Source of the DNA: Ruminococcus sp. | GTDB lineage: Bacteria; Bacillota; Clostridia; Oscillospirales; Ruminococcaceae | Direction: 5' to 3' | DNA: 57,799 nt | Assembly: GCA_018376535.1 (NCBI GenBank) | Contig: JAHABC010000013.1 | Coordinates: 1 to 57,799 of the forward strand | In this document: piece after piece, positions 1 through 8,199 of the stretch | How positions within the stretch are numbered: the stretch's first letter is position 1 | How the letters are laid out: each line of letters begins with the position of its first letter | The notes under the pieces: model-generated | The model's database searches: none | The model's input: only the letters and a program-made list of their open reading frames with translations | What the model was told of the DNA's origin: nothing | Made by a program: the position numbers and the translations under genes

Positions 1-1
1 C

Positions 2-274
2 AGAGTAACTCCACCACCACAACAGAAGTTCACACCAGTACAGACACCACAAGCTACTCCAAAGATAGAGCCAATTAATACTCCACAACAACCAGTGAAT
101 AGAGTAACTCCACCACCACAACAGAAGTTCACACCAGTACAGACACCACAAGCTACTCCAAAGGTAGAACCAATTAACGCTCCACAACAACCAGTGAACA
201 GAGTAACTCCACCACCACAACAGAAGTTCACATCAGTACAGACTCCACAAGCTACTCCAAAGGTAGAACCAATT
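2..274 (+). repeat. 99-bp coding tandem repeat, about 2.8 copies
   Basis: The unit beginning agagtaactccaccaccac recurs at 2, 101 and 200, an exact 99-bp period equal to 33 codons. The copies differ by only a few substitutions at DNA level, which points to recent expansion or ongoing homogenisation. The third copy diverges after about 274. More copies may lie upstream of the window. Confidence 0.9.
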
Positions 275-1246
275 CAAGTGCAGAAACCTGCATATGTGCC
301 AAAACCTACTCCAGATGCTACTCCAGTTGAAATGATTAAAATTCCAGATGTTACTAATTTAAATCAAGATGATGCTAGAGCTAAGTTAGAAAGTTTAGGA
401 TTTAAAGTATCTATAACTACAGAAAACTCTAACATTATAAAGCCTAACTTGATAATGTCGCAAAACGTTCGTGTAGGAACAGCCGTCACTAAAGGTTCGG
501 AAGTAAAGCTAGTATCCAGTGTAGGAACATGGTCGGATTGGTCTTTAGATAAGGTCTTAGATACCAATATGTACATAGTTGAACAGAAAAAAGAGTTCCG
601 TTTCCGTAGCAGAACTAGAGAGATTGAAACTCATGAAAGTACTGAGAGAAATCTTCCTGGATATACTTGCATAGACCAAAAAACTTTATACTCCGATTGG
701 GAAGATGAAGGATATTATACTACTGAGGATAGACCTACTTCCGAAACTTGTGATATAAGTACTAATCTAATAGGCTTTAAGTATTGTGGATACTCTTATG
801 TAGGTAGGGACTATCAAATAGATATGTGTTATAGTACTAAGCAATCTGCTTTGATATTTAATCCTAACACTAAATCAGAAGATTGGGAATATATTGAAAA
901 TGTTCTATATCAAGACGTTCCTAGTGAAACAGTCGATTGGTATCCTAACGATGACAACGAAAGATTAACTCCTGCTGGTGATAAGATAGACTGTAATATA
1001 AAGATGACATCTTACTTTATAGATGGTAAACGTTATGCTATGAAGTATGGTTCTTTAAGTACAGAATGGTTCTTGTATCATAGAAGAACTGCTATTGAAA
1101 CTCTATACACTTACAAAAGAGAGTATTTCACTGAATGGTCTGGTTGGTCTAACTGGTCGGATAGTGCTCCTAAACAGGACGAACTCAACGAAGTAGAGGC
1201 TAGAATACTATATCGTGCTAGAAGAAAGACTTCCAAAGAGTTATAA
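2..1246 (+). CDS. PASTA-domain surface protein with Pro/Gln repeats, 5' end outside window
   Basis: The frame is open from base 2 with no convincing start, so the gene is cut by the window edge; an in-frame GTG at 95 lies inside a repeat and is unlikely to be the start. The visible protein begins with three near-identical 33-residue Pro/Gln/Thr repeats (unit begins RVTPPPQQKFTP). A PASTA domain follows (about window residues 110-175, from IPDVTNLNQDDA to VKLVSSVG), a fold that binds muropeptides or the cell wall. The C-terminal part is rich in Trp, Tyr and Cys, with WSDW/WSNWSD motifs near both ends, and I cannot assign it to a family. PASTA domains often follow a Ser/Thr kinase or a membrane anchor, which would lie upstream. 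Likely wall-associated; function unknown. Confidence 0.75.
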   Translation, partial: RVTPPPQQKFTPVQTPQATPKIEPINTPQQPVNRVTPPPQQKFTPVQTPQATPKVEPINAPQQPVNRVTPPPQQKFTSVQTPQATPKVEPIQVQKPAYVPKPTPDATPVEMIKIPDVTNLNQDDARAKLESLGFKVSITTENSNIIKPNLIMSQNVRVGTAVTKGSEVKLVSSVGTWSDWSLDKVLDTNMYIVEQKKEFRFRSRTREIETHESTERNLPGYTCIDQKTLYSDWEDEGYYTTEDRPTSETCDISTNLIGFKYCGYSYVGRDYQIDMCYSTKQSALIFNPNTKSEDWEYIENVLYQDVPSETVDWYPNDDNERLTPAGDKIDCNIKMTSYFIDGKRYAMKYGSLSTEWFLYHRRTAIETLYTYKREYFTEWSGWSNWSDSAPKQDELNEVEARILYRARRKTSKEL

Positions 1247-1260
1247 GGTTTACATATTAA

Positions 1261-1292
1261 AATCCCTTGGAATTATATCCAAGGGATTTTTT
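1261..1292. terminator. Bidirectional terminator between convergent genes
   Basis: A 10-bp perfect stem (aatcccttgg at 1261-1270, ccaagggatt at 1279-1288) is followed on the plus strand by a T run. On the minus strand it is followed by a weaker T-rich tail. It lies between the PASTA gene and the convergent clpC. Confidence 0.85.
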
Positions 1293-3670
1293 TAGCTTAT
1301 AGAAACTTTTCCACAATTTTTAATAGCTAACTTGCCGTTATTATCGTATATATATACTTTGTCGCCATGTTTTATATTTTCTAGGAGTATCTGTTCCGAT
1401 AGGGGAGTTTCTATACTTTCGGATATTCTACGTTTTAAAGGTCTAGCACCGTACTCTTTGGTGGATTTTTCTAATGCTAGAAGTTTAATAGCACTGTTAT
1501 CGAAAGATAGTTCTATACCAATCTTACTAGCACGAACTTTTAACTCATTTAGAAGTTTATTAGTAATGCCCTCCAATTGAGGAGTTTGCAACTTTTCAAA
1601 GACTATAATATCATCTAAGCGATTTAATAGTTCTGGTTTGAAGTGTTGTTTAGCTTTAGCTATGACTCTGTTTTTAATAGTGGAAATTTCATCTGTTTGA
1701 TTAAATCCAATATCGGATTTATTAGTCAAATCCGAACCTATATTAGATGTAATTATTATTATAGTATTTCTAAAGTTTACTTTTCTACCAGAACTATCTG
1801 TTAGATATCCTTCGTCTAATATTTGCAGTAGTACGTTTGATACGTCTGCATGAGCCTTTTCAATCTCATCAAATAGGACTATACTATAAGGTTTTCGGCG
1901 AACTTGTTCTGTAAGCTGTCCACCATCTTCGCAACCGACGTACCCAGGGGGAGAGCCTATTAGCTTTGATACGGAATGTTTTTCCATATATTCAGACATA
2001 TCAAATCTAATTAGACTATCTTCGCTATCAAAGAGTTGGTTTGCTAGAGCCTTAGATAGTTCAGTCTTACCTACTCCCGTAGAACCCAAAAATAAAAATG
2101 AACTTATTGGACGGCGTTCATCTCTAAGACCACATCTATTTCTAGCGATGGCATCTGCTACAGATTTTACTGCTACATCTTGACCAATTACAACCTTTTT
2201 TAGAGTATTTTCCAACTCCAAGATTTTAGCATTTTCCGATTTGGAAGTCTTTGCTACTGGAATACCGCTCCAAGCAGAAGTGATATCGCAAATATCTTGT
2301 TTGGTGACATAAATATTCTTGATAGTTTTTTCTTCGGAGTATATAGAACGGTGTAAATCTTCCAACGTTATCCTATTAGATTTATTATAATCTTGTTCAA
2401 ACTCTTTAAGCTGAGGTATCTTTGTACTATTAGATACTTTTCTTAACTTAGCACGAGAACAAGCCTCATCTAATAGGTCGATAGCCTTATCAGGAAGATA
2501 TCTGTCGTTTATATACCTAGTGGAATGTGTAACTGATAGTTTTAAGACATCATCTGGAATTATTACATTATGATATTTTTCATAGTTAGGTCTTAAACCT
2601 TTTAAGATGTGTATAGTCTGTTCTTCCGATGGTTCTTCTACTAATACTGGTTGAAATCTACGTTCAAGAGCGTTATCTTTTTCAATTTCGTGACGATATT
2701 CCGAAGTGGTAGTAGCACCAATCACTTGAATTTCACCTCTAGCTAGTTGAGGTTTAAGTATATTAGAAGCATCTACAGCACCTTCGGCAGCACCTGCACC
2801 CACTATAGTATGAATTTCATCTAAAAATAGAATGATATTTCCTTGTTTAGTTACTTCATTGATACACGTTCTAATGCGTTCCTCAAAGTCACCTCTGTAC
2901 TTAGCACCTGCCAATAGAGATGGAATATCTAAGGAGAAAATATTCTTCTTTTTAAGGTTATCGGGGACGTTGCCATTTACAATCAATTGAGCCAAACCCT
3001 CAACTATAGCAGTCTTACCTACACCAGCCTCACCGATTAAACATGGATTGTTTTTAGTCCTACGGGAGAGTATCTGTATAACTCTTTCAATCTCTTTATC
3101 TCTGCCGATTACTGGGTCGAAACGTTTTTTATAAGCCTGTTCAGTTAAATTCTTGCCATACTTAATTAGAGTGCTTATCTGACGATTGTCTATTTCGTTA
3201 GCAGGATTTATAGTCTTATCCTCATTTATGCCCGAACTGTTACTATTAGAGCAATCTTTAAGTAGCTTATTTATATTCACGCCTAAAGATTGCAATATTA
3301 AGTTAGCAGTACAATTTTTTTCTTTCAAAATAGCCTCAAGGATATGTTCTGTACCTACTAACTTCATTCCCGAAAGTTTAGAGTTTTCGGAAGAACGTGA
3401 AAGTATTCTACATAGAGCAGGAGTCATACATTCATAAGTAAGAATGAGTTCCTCACCAGTACCAACGGTGCTTTTTATCTTGTCGGATACATTCTTTTCG
3501 GTTATTCTATAAGATGCTAACGTTATAGATGCTGTATTAGTACCTTCTTTAATTAATCCCAATAACAGATGTTCACTTCCGACATAAGTATGTCCCATAC
3601 TGCCACTAATCTTTATAGCCAAGTTTATGGAAGTAATAGCCTTAGAAGTGAATAAATCCAAATTGTACAT
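1292..3670 (-). CDS. clpC: ATP-dependent Clp protease ATP-binding subunit ClpC
   Basis: Class I AAA+ unfoldase that feeds proteins to ClpP in the cytoplasm. The order is a double Clp N domain (about residues 1-140), a first ATPase domain with Walker A GEAGVGKT (213-220) and Walker B ILFLDEIH (about 280-287), a middle region, and a second ATPase domain with Walker A GSTGVGKT (529-536) and sensor and arginine-finger regions. An IGF tripeptide (SDIGFNQ) is the ClpP-docking loop. At 792 residues it is slightly short. The middle region between KLRK (about 411) and the second ATPase domain is compressed and lacks the usual UVR-like coiled coil, so binding of MecA-type adaptors may differ. No ctsR or mcsAB lies next to it. 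The start at 3670 has a GGTGGGAT ribosome site. Confidence 0.93.
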   Translation of the reverse strand: MYNLDLFTSKAITSINLAIKISGSMGHTYVGSEHLLLGLIKEGTNTASITLASYRITEKNVSDKIKSTVGTGEELILTYECMTPALCRILSRSSENSKLSGMKLVGTEHILEAILKEKNCTANLILQSLGVNINKLLKDCSNSNSSGINEDKTINPANEIDNRQISTLIKYGKNLTEQAYKKRFDPVIGRDKEIERVIQILSRRTKNNPCLIGEAGVGKTAIVEGLAQLIVNGNVPDNLKKKNIFSLDIPSLLAGAKYRGDFEERIRTCINEVTKQGNIILFLDEIHTIVGAGAAEGAVDASNILKPQLARGEIQVIGATTTSEYRHEIEKDNALERRFQPVLVEEPSEEQTIHILKGLRPNYEKYHNVIIPDDVLKLSVTHSTRYINDRYLPDKAIDLLDEACSRAKLRKVSNSTKIPQLKEFEQDYNKSNRITLEDLHRSIYSEEKTIKNIYVTKQDICDITSAWSGIPVAKTSKSENAKILELENTLKKVVIGQDVAVKSVADAIARNRCGLRDERRPISSFLFLGSTGVGKTELSKALANQLFDSEDSLIRFDMSEYMEKHSVSKLIGSPPGYVGCEDGGQLTEQVRRKPYSIVLFDEIEKAHADVSNVLLQILDEGYLTDSSGRKVNFRNTIIIITSNIGSDLTNKSDIGFNQTDEISTIKNRVIAKAKQHFKPELLNRLDDIIVFEKLQTPQLEGITNKLLNELKVRASKIGIELSFDNSAIKLLALEKSTKEYGARPLKRRISESIETPLSEQILLENIKHGDKVYIYDNNGKLAIKNCGKVSIS

Positions 3671-4061
3671 TAAATCCCACCCATCTAAAAATATTATTAA
3701 ACAATGTCAATACATCTAGGAACGCCTTACAGGACGTTCCTAAGATGGTTATACATATTATAACTTCACCTAATAATTTTATCATATAAACATAAGATTT
3801 ATTTGTCACTTTATGGGATAAGTTTTAAAAATTTAATAAAAATTTTTCTTTGTAAAATTTGCATAAAACTTTTCAACATATATAATATAAATCGATACAT
3901 GAGGTATCTAATTAAGGAATATCTGCCATAAAATTCAAAAATATATGAGATGTTTTTTGGACAAACTAATTATTGTTAGCCTATCTAAACGTAGCCCAAC
4001 AGTATAGTATAATATTCATATTTACTAATATTTATTCATAGATTTTAAAAATTTTATACAT
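3671..4061. other. Intergenic region; possible orphan promoter and hairpin
   Basis: No gene is visible in these 391 bases. A hairpin (taggaacg at 3717-3724 pairing with cgttccta at 3735-3742) lies upstream of clpC. On the plus strand TTGCAT (3859-3864), a 16-bp spacer and TATAAT (3881-3886) form a plausible promoter. Only a 10-codon ORF follows, so a small RNA is possible but unsupported. Confidence 0.35.
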
Positions 4062-4412
4062 CTAAGAGTTTCTATCGTACATTTCTTTTAGAGTAGAAAG
4101 AGCCTTTTTTTCTATCCTAGAAACGTACGAACGAGAGATGTTTAACATTTTAGCTACTTCACGTTGAGTTAGAGGTTCGTTGCCAAAAAGACCGTACCTA
4201 TGTGTAATTATTTCTAATTCACGAGGATTGAGAGCCTTATTAATAAAGTCGTATAACTGTTCGGAACGGATTAACAAGTCAACATCGTCATGAATGTTTC
4301 TATCATCAGCCATGATATCCATTAAAGTTAAGGCATTTCCGTCCTTGTCAACGTCTATAGGTTCGTTGATACTAATATCGTTAAGACTTTTCTTAGCATA
4401 CCTAAAATGCAT
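4062..4412 (-). CDS. sigK: C-terminal half of sporulation sigma factor SigK (SpoIIIC-like)
   Basis: The product carries the region 3/4 part of SigK: MHFRYAKKSLNDISINEP, then the region 4 helix-turn-helix LTQREVAKMLNISRSYVSRI, which recognises the -35 element. It lacks regions 1.2 and 2. The open frame runs upstream of this ATG to 4436 and reads ECISNEIL-MHFR, so the coding sequence enters from what would be the middle of SigK (family consensus RCIENEILMHLR). The missing N-terminal half is on the same strand at 11108-11458. Together, joined at AATG, they make about 231 residues, the normal SigK length. In Bacillus subtilis and Clostridioides difficile the equivalent halves are joined in the mother cell by excision of the skin element. 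Alone this fragment should be inactive. Confidence 0.88.
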   Translation of the reverse strand: MHFRYAKKSLNDISINEPIDVDKDGNALTLMDIMADDRNIHDDVDLLIRSEQLYDFINKALNPRELEIITHRYGLFGNEPLTQREVAKMLNISRSYVSRIEKKALSTLKEMYDRNS

Positions 4413-4420
4413 AAGTATTT

Positions 4421-4434
4421 CATTAGATATACAT
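4421..4434 (-). other. Putative attachment site, left end of sigK intervening segment
   Basis: The plus strand reads CATT-AGAT-ATACAT. The same CATT-N4-ATACAT pattern, at identical spacing, occurs in the N-terminal sigK half at 11122-11135 (10 of 14 positions identical). On the coding strand the shared core is AATG. Crossing over there joins codons AAT and GAA in frame and gives RCIENEILMHFR. From memory, the B. subtilis skin crossover uses AATGA. Assignment is by inference. Confidence 0.6.
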
Positions 4435-4492
4435 TCTTAAATGCACTAAAATATTAAAAAAATATTTTTTTATCGAATAGTGAATATTACTG

Positions 4493-4552
4493 TTGACATT
4501 ATGAACAAAATAGGTTATACTATAAATACAAGGGATATATTAAATATCCCTT
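4493..4552 (+). promoter_or_regulatory. Strong sigma-A promoter of pfl genes with palindrome at the start site
   Basis: TTGACA (4493-4498), a 17-bp spacer and TATACT (4516-4521) make a near-consensus promoter. Starting about two bases after the expected transcript start is a perfect 9-bp inverted repeat, AAGGGATAT (4530-4538) and ATATCCCTT (4544-4552). It could be a repressor operator or a 5' stem-loop stabilising the mRNA. It does not resemble a Rex or Fnr site. Confidence 0.8.
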
Positions 4553-4576
4553 ATGGAAAACAAGGAGGAATTATTG

Positions 4577-6673
4577 TTGAATATTCAAGACACTAAAGAA
4601 TGGTATGGTTTTAATGAAGGTAGATGGTGTAATTCTATCAACGTAAGAGATTTTATCTTAAAGAATTTTACACCTTACGATGGCGATGAATCTTTCCTAG
4701 AAGGCCCTACAGATGCTACTAACAAACTTTGGGAACAAGTTATGGACCTATCTAAGAAAGAAAGAGAAGCAGGTGGAGTTCTTGATATGGATACTAAGGT
4801 TGTATCTACTATCACTTCCCACGGTGCAGGATATCTAAATAAGGATTTAGAGCAAATAGTAGGTTTCCAAACTGATAAGCCTTTTAAGCGTTCTCTACAA
4901 CCTTTTGGTGGTATCAAGATGGCTCAAAATGCTTGTAAGACTAACGGCTACGAAGTAGACCCTGAAATAGTTGACATCTTTACTAAGTACAGAAAGACTC
5001 ACAACCAAGGCGTATTTGATGTTTATACTCCAGAAATGAGAAAGGCTCGTCACAACGCTATATTAACTGGTCTTCCAGATGCTTATGGTAGAGGTAGAAT
5101 TATCGGCGACTACAGAAGAGTTGCTCTATACGGTGTTGATAGACTTATCGAAGATAAGAAGGAACAATTTGCTAATACTTTAGTAAGAATGACTTCTAAG
5201 ACTATCCGTCTACGTGAAGAACTATCTGAACAAATTAGAGCATTAGGCGAACTAAAGCAATTAGGTCAAATCTATGGCTATGATATCTCCCGTCCTGCAC
5301 AAAACGCTAAGGAAGCTATTCAATGGTTATACTTTGGCTATCTAGCTGCAGTTAAGGAACAAAACGGTGCTGCTATGAGTATCGGTAGAACTTCTACATT
5401 CTTAGATATCTACATTGAACGTGATATAAAGAATGGTGTAATTACTGAAAAACAAGCACAAGAATACATCGACCACTTTATTATGAAGTTAAGACTTGTT
5501 AAGTTCGCAAGAACTCCAGAATATAACTCATTATTCTCTGGTGACCCTACTTGGGTAACTGAGTCTATCGGTGGTATGGCTCTTGATGGTCGTTCTTTCG
5601 TAACTAAGAACTCCTTTAGATATCTACACACTCTTGATAACCTAGGTACTGCTCCAGAACCAAACATGACTATTCTATGGTCTACTAAGCTACCTATCCA
5701 CTTCAAGAACTATTGTGCTAAGATGTCCATTAAGTCTTCATCTATCCAATACGAAAACGACGATATGATGAGAGTAACTCACGGTGATGACTACGCAATC
5801 GCTTGTTGTGTATCTTCAATGAGAGTTGGTAAGGAAATGCAATTCTTTGGTGCAAGAGCAAACCTTGCTAAGTGCTTACTATACGCTATCAACGGTGGTG
5901 TGGACGAAAGAACTTTCGAGCAAGTTGGTCCTAAGTACAGACCAGTTGAAGGCGATTATCTAGATTATGATGACGTTATGGCTAAGTACAAGGATATGAT
6001 GGAATGGCTAGCTGGTCTATATGTTAATACTCTAAACGTAATCCACTATATGCACGATAAGTATGCTTATGAAAGACTTCAAATGGCTCTACACGATAGA
6101 GATGTTAAGAGATGGTTCGCTACTGGTGTTGCTGGTGTTTCTGTTGTTGCTGACTCCTTATCTGCTATTAAGTACGCTAAGGTTAAATGTATCAGAAACG
6201 AACAAGGCATAGTTGTTGACTACGAAGTAGAAGGCGACTTCCCTAAGTATGGTAACAATGATGACAGAGTTGACCAAATCGCTGTAGATATCGTTAAGAC
6301 TTTCATGAATGATATTAGAAAGCATCACACTTACAGAGATAGTATTCCTACAATGTCTATCCTAACTATTACATCTAACGTAGTATATGGTAAGAAGACT
6401 GGTAATACTCCTGATGGTAGAAAGATGGGCGTTCCACTAGCTCCTGGTGCTAACCCAATGCACGGTAGAGATACTCATGGTGCTACTGCATCACTATCTT
6501 CTGTAGCAAAGTTACCATTCCGTTATGCTCAAGATGGTATTTCTAACACATTCTCAATTATTCCAGGTGCTTTAGGTAAGGACGACAAGGTATTCATGGG
6601 CGACCTAGACCTTAAGAACTTTGACCCAACTCAAGTAGATTGCGGTTGTTGCGAAGATACTATTGAAGAATAA
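4577..6673 (+). CDS. pflB: Formate C-acetyltransferase (pyruvate formate-lyase) core, lacking the glycyl-radical domain
   Basis: Cytoplasmic enzyme converting pyruvate and CoA to acetyl-CoA and formate. The catalytic cysteine pair is in AIACCVSSM, and the core is collinear with PFL up to the DGIS-TFSIIPGALGKDD region. Canonical PFL (about 760 residues in E. coli) then continues into the domain bearing the RVSGYAV radical glycine. Here the protein ends instead with a short unrelated tail containing CGCC (about 700 residues). The missing domain is the next gene (6811-7056). I prefer TTG 4577: a perfect AAGGAGG (4562-4568) lies 8 bases before it, whereas the upstream in-frame ATG (4553) has no ribosome site and sits in the promoter palindrome. 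The gene lies inside the segment that splits sigK. Confidence 0.93.
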   Translation: MNIQDTKEWYGFNEGRWCNSINVRDFILKNFTPYDGDESFLEGPTDATNKLWEQVMDLSKKEREAGGVLDMDTKVVSTITSHGAGYLNKDLEQIVGFQTDKPFKRSLQPFGGIKMAQNACKTNGYEVDPEIVDIFTKYRKTHNQGVFDVYTPEMRKARHNAILTGLPDAYGRGRIIGDYRRVALYGVDRLIEDKKEQFANTLVRMTSKTIRLREELSEQIRALGELKQLGQIYGYDISRPAQNAKEAIQWLYFGYLAAVKEQNGAAMSIGRTSTFLDIYIERDIKNGVITEKQAQEYIDHFIMKLRLVKFARTPEYNSLFSGDPTWVTESIGGMALDGRSFVTKNSFRYLHTLDNLGTAPEPNMTILWSTKLPIHFKNYCAKMSIKSSSIQYENDDMMRVTHGDDYAIACCVSSMRVGKEMQFFGARANLAKCLLYAINGGVDERTFEQVGPKYRPVEGDYLDYDDVMAKYKDMMEWLAGLYVNTLNVIHYMHDKYAYERLQMALHDRDVKRWFATGVAGVSVVADSLSAIKYAKVKCIRNEQGIVVDYEVEGDFPKYGNNDDRVDQIAVDIVKTFMNDIRKHHTYRDSIPTMSILTITSNVVYGKKTGNTPDGRKMGVPLAPGANPMHGRDTHGATASLSSVAKLPFRYAQDGISNTFSIIPGALGKDDKVFMGDLDLKNFDPTQVDCGCCEDTIEE

Positions 6674-6703
6674 TTATTGTCTTAATTTCGGTTATAATTT
6701 CCT

Positions 6704-6738
6704 TGTGTCAAACGCTCTTATTTGGAGCGTTTAACACA
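6704..6738 (+). terminator. Hairpin between the two PFL genes
   Basis: A 14-bp stem with one mismatch (6704-6717 with 6725-6738; core AAACGCTC/GAGCGTTT) and a 7-base loop, without a U run. It may be an attenuator or a processing and stability element setting the ratio of core to radical subunit, rather than a full terminator. Confidence 0.6.
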
Positions 6739-6810
6739 ACGGATTATTATATACTAAATGTGTATACGTTCTAAAACTTTAAGAACTGTATTTTTAAGGA
6801 GGATTTTATC

Positions 6811-7056
6811 ATGGCTGAAGTAAATCAAAAGCAAATAGATAATCTAGTAGGTCTACTAGATGGTTATGTTGAAAAAGGTGGTCACCACCTAAACGTTAAC
6901 GTTCTTAACAGAGAAACTCTTCTTGATGCTCAAGCACACCCAGAAAAGTACCCTCAATTAACTATTCGTGTATCTGGTTACGCTGTAAATTTCATTAAGT
7001 TGACTAAAGAACAACAAGATGACGTTATCTCAAGAACTTTCCACGAAGCTCTATAA
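6811..7056 (+). CDS. grcA: Separate glycyl-radical domain subunit of pyruvate formate-lyase (GrcA-like)
   Basis: This 81-residue protein is the C-terminal domain of PFL made as its own polypeptide. It contains GGHHLNVNVLNRETLLDA and the radical motif RVSGYAV, with Gly56 the residue that would carry the radical. Its region NLVGLLDGYV picks up where the truncated core ends (in E. coli PFL the sequence runs from ALGKDD through NLAGLMDGYF). E. coli GrcA (YfiD) is a similar stand-alone domain, but there it repairs an intact PFL that has its own glycine. Here the core has none, so this subunit should be obligatory. A good site (AAGGAGG, 6796-6802) precedes ATG 6811, and the activase gene follows. 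Confidence 0.92.
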   Translation: MAEVNQKQIDNLVGLLDGYVEKGGHHLNVNVLNRETLLDAQAHPEKYPQLTIRVSGYAVNFIKLTKEQQDDVISRTFHEAL

Positions 7057-7081
7057 TATAAAAAATTAATATTTTTATATT

Positions 7082-7108
7082 GGGCGGATTTATATATCCG
7101 CCCTTATT
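7082..7108 (+). terminator. Hairpin after the glycyl-radical gene
   Basis: GGGCGGAT (7082-7089) pairs with ATCCGCCC (7096-7103), followed by only a weak T-rich stretch. It probably gives partial termination before pflA, so that the activase is made in smaller amounts. Confidence 0.65.
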
Positions 7109-7139
7109 GTATGAAAATTTATCGTTGAGGTGATTTTTT

Positions 7140-7901
7140 ATGGTTAAAGGATATATCCATTCTACAGAATCTTTTGGTACTGTCGATGGCCCTGGTATTA
7201 GGTTCGTTGTATTTATGCAAGGGTGTCCTATGCGTTGCCTTTACTGCCATAACCCAGATACTTGGCGTACTACTGGTGGTACTGAAGTTACTGTAGATTA
7301 TATTATTGACCAATTTCTATCTTATAAAGAGTTCATGAAAGATGGTGGTATCACTTTAACAGGTGGCGAACCTCTTCTACAAATGGATTTCGTTATAGAA
7401 GTGTTTAAAGCCTGTAAGAAGAAAGGTATTCACACTTGCTTGGATACCTCTGGTATTACTTTCAATCCTAAAGATACTTCTAAGTTCGATGAACTTATTA
7501 AGTATACTAACCTTGTTATGCTAGATATTAAACACATTGATGAACAAAAACACAAAGCTTTAACGGGTCATTCCAATAAGAATATTTTGGCTTTCGCTGA
7601 ATATCTTAGAGATAATAACATAGACGTTTGGATTCGTCATGTAGTAGTCCCTAATGTAACTCAAAATGATGACGACCTCTATAGATTAGGTAGATTCTTA
7701 GGTACTCTAAAGAATATGAAGGCTCTTGATGTGTTACCATATCATACTATGGGTAAGGTAAAGTATGAAAAGTTGGGCATGGAATATCCTTTAGGCGATA
7801 TCCCTCCACTTTCCCAAGAGGACGCTATTAAAAGCAGAGATATTATCTTTCGTGGTATAGTAGATACTATAAAAGAAGAAAAGTCGCATAAAAAAGATTA
7901 A
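7140..7901 (+). CDS. pflA: Pyruvate formate-lyase activating enzyme (radical SAM)
   Basis: Radical SAM enzyme that uses S-adenosylmethionine and a [4Fe-4S] cluster to abstract hydrogen from the PFL glycine. The cluster motif is CPMRCLYC (Cys29, Cys33, Cys36), preceded by the typical TVDGPGIRFVVFMQG. GGEPLLQ is the SAM-contact motif. Length 253 is usual. In this organism its substrate would be the separate 81-residue subunit, docked on the core. The ribosome site is GAGGTGA before ATG 7140. Confidence 0.96.
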   Translation: MVKGYIHSTESFGTVDGPGIRFVVFMQGCPMRCLYCHNPDTWRTTGGTEVTVDYIIDQFLSYKEFMKDGGITLTGGEPLLQMDFVIEVFKACKKKGIHTCLDTSGITFNPKDTSKFDELIKYTNLVMLDIKHIDEQKHKALTGHSNKNILAFAEYLRDNNIDVWIRHVVVPNVTQNDDDLYRLGRFLGTLKNMKALDVLPYHTMGKVKYEKLGMEYPLGDIPPLSQEDAIKSRDIIFRGIVDTIKEEKSHKKD

Positions 7902-7944
7902 TATATATAAGTAAATCATCATATAATGTTATGGTGATTTATTT

Positions 7945-8124
7945 ATGCGTAAGTCTGAACCGATAGATTTAGAATTATCAGTATGTGATAAAATCTTTCT
8001 GCAAAGTATGATTAACACCATATTTTTAAGGACTCTAAAGTATAAACTAGATAACTCTAATGCTAGTTACAAAGAAAAAATTTCTTATATTGATAGCATT
8101 ATTAAAAGTTTAAAATCGGGTTGA
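7945..8124 (+). CDS. Small protein of unknown function, 59 residues
   Basis: An ORF of 60 codons starts at ATG 7945 after GGTGAT and ends at TGA 8122-8124 inside the stem of the following terminator, so it is probably the last gene of the pfl transcription unit. The product (begins MRKSEPIDLELSVCDKIF) looks soluble and mostly helical, with a Lys-rich C-terminal half. I recognise no family. The overlap of the stop codon with the terminator suggests real translation but does not prove it. Confidence 0.5.
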   Translation: MRKSEPIDLELSVCDKIFLQSMINTIFLRTLKYKLDNSNASYKEKISYIDSIIKSLKSG

Positions 8125-8146
8125 TATAACATCAACCCGATTTTTC
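8112..8146 (+). terminator. Strong terminator of the pfl locus
   Basis: A 14-bp perfect stem (8112-8125 with 8131-8144; core ATCGGGTTGAT), a 5-base loop ATAAC, and a tail of Ts. It lies between the convergent pfl unit and the anti-sigma gene and may serve both, since the reverse strand also ends in a T run. Confidence 0.9.
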
Positions 8147-8199
8147 TATATATATTCTTTTTCTACACATTAAGTCTATCTATAGAGTGTCAATTTTGT

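Noticed and set aside
2..274. CRISPR-like array
   Set aside because: The 99-bp units are directly adjacent, without spacers, and are in-frame coding repeats.
3705..3710. TTGACA on the minus strand as the clpC -35 box
   Set aside because: No acceptable -10 lies at 16-18 bp, and it would place the start site almost at the start codon.
4553..4579. ATG 4553 as the start of pflB
   Set aside because: It lies within the promoter palindrome with no ribosome site before it. AAGGAGG occurs downstream of it and fits TTG 4577.
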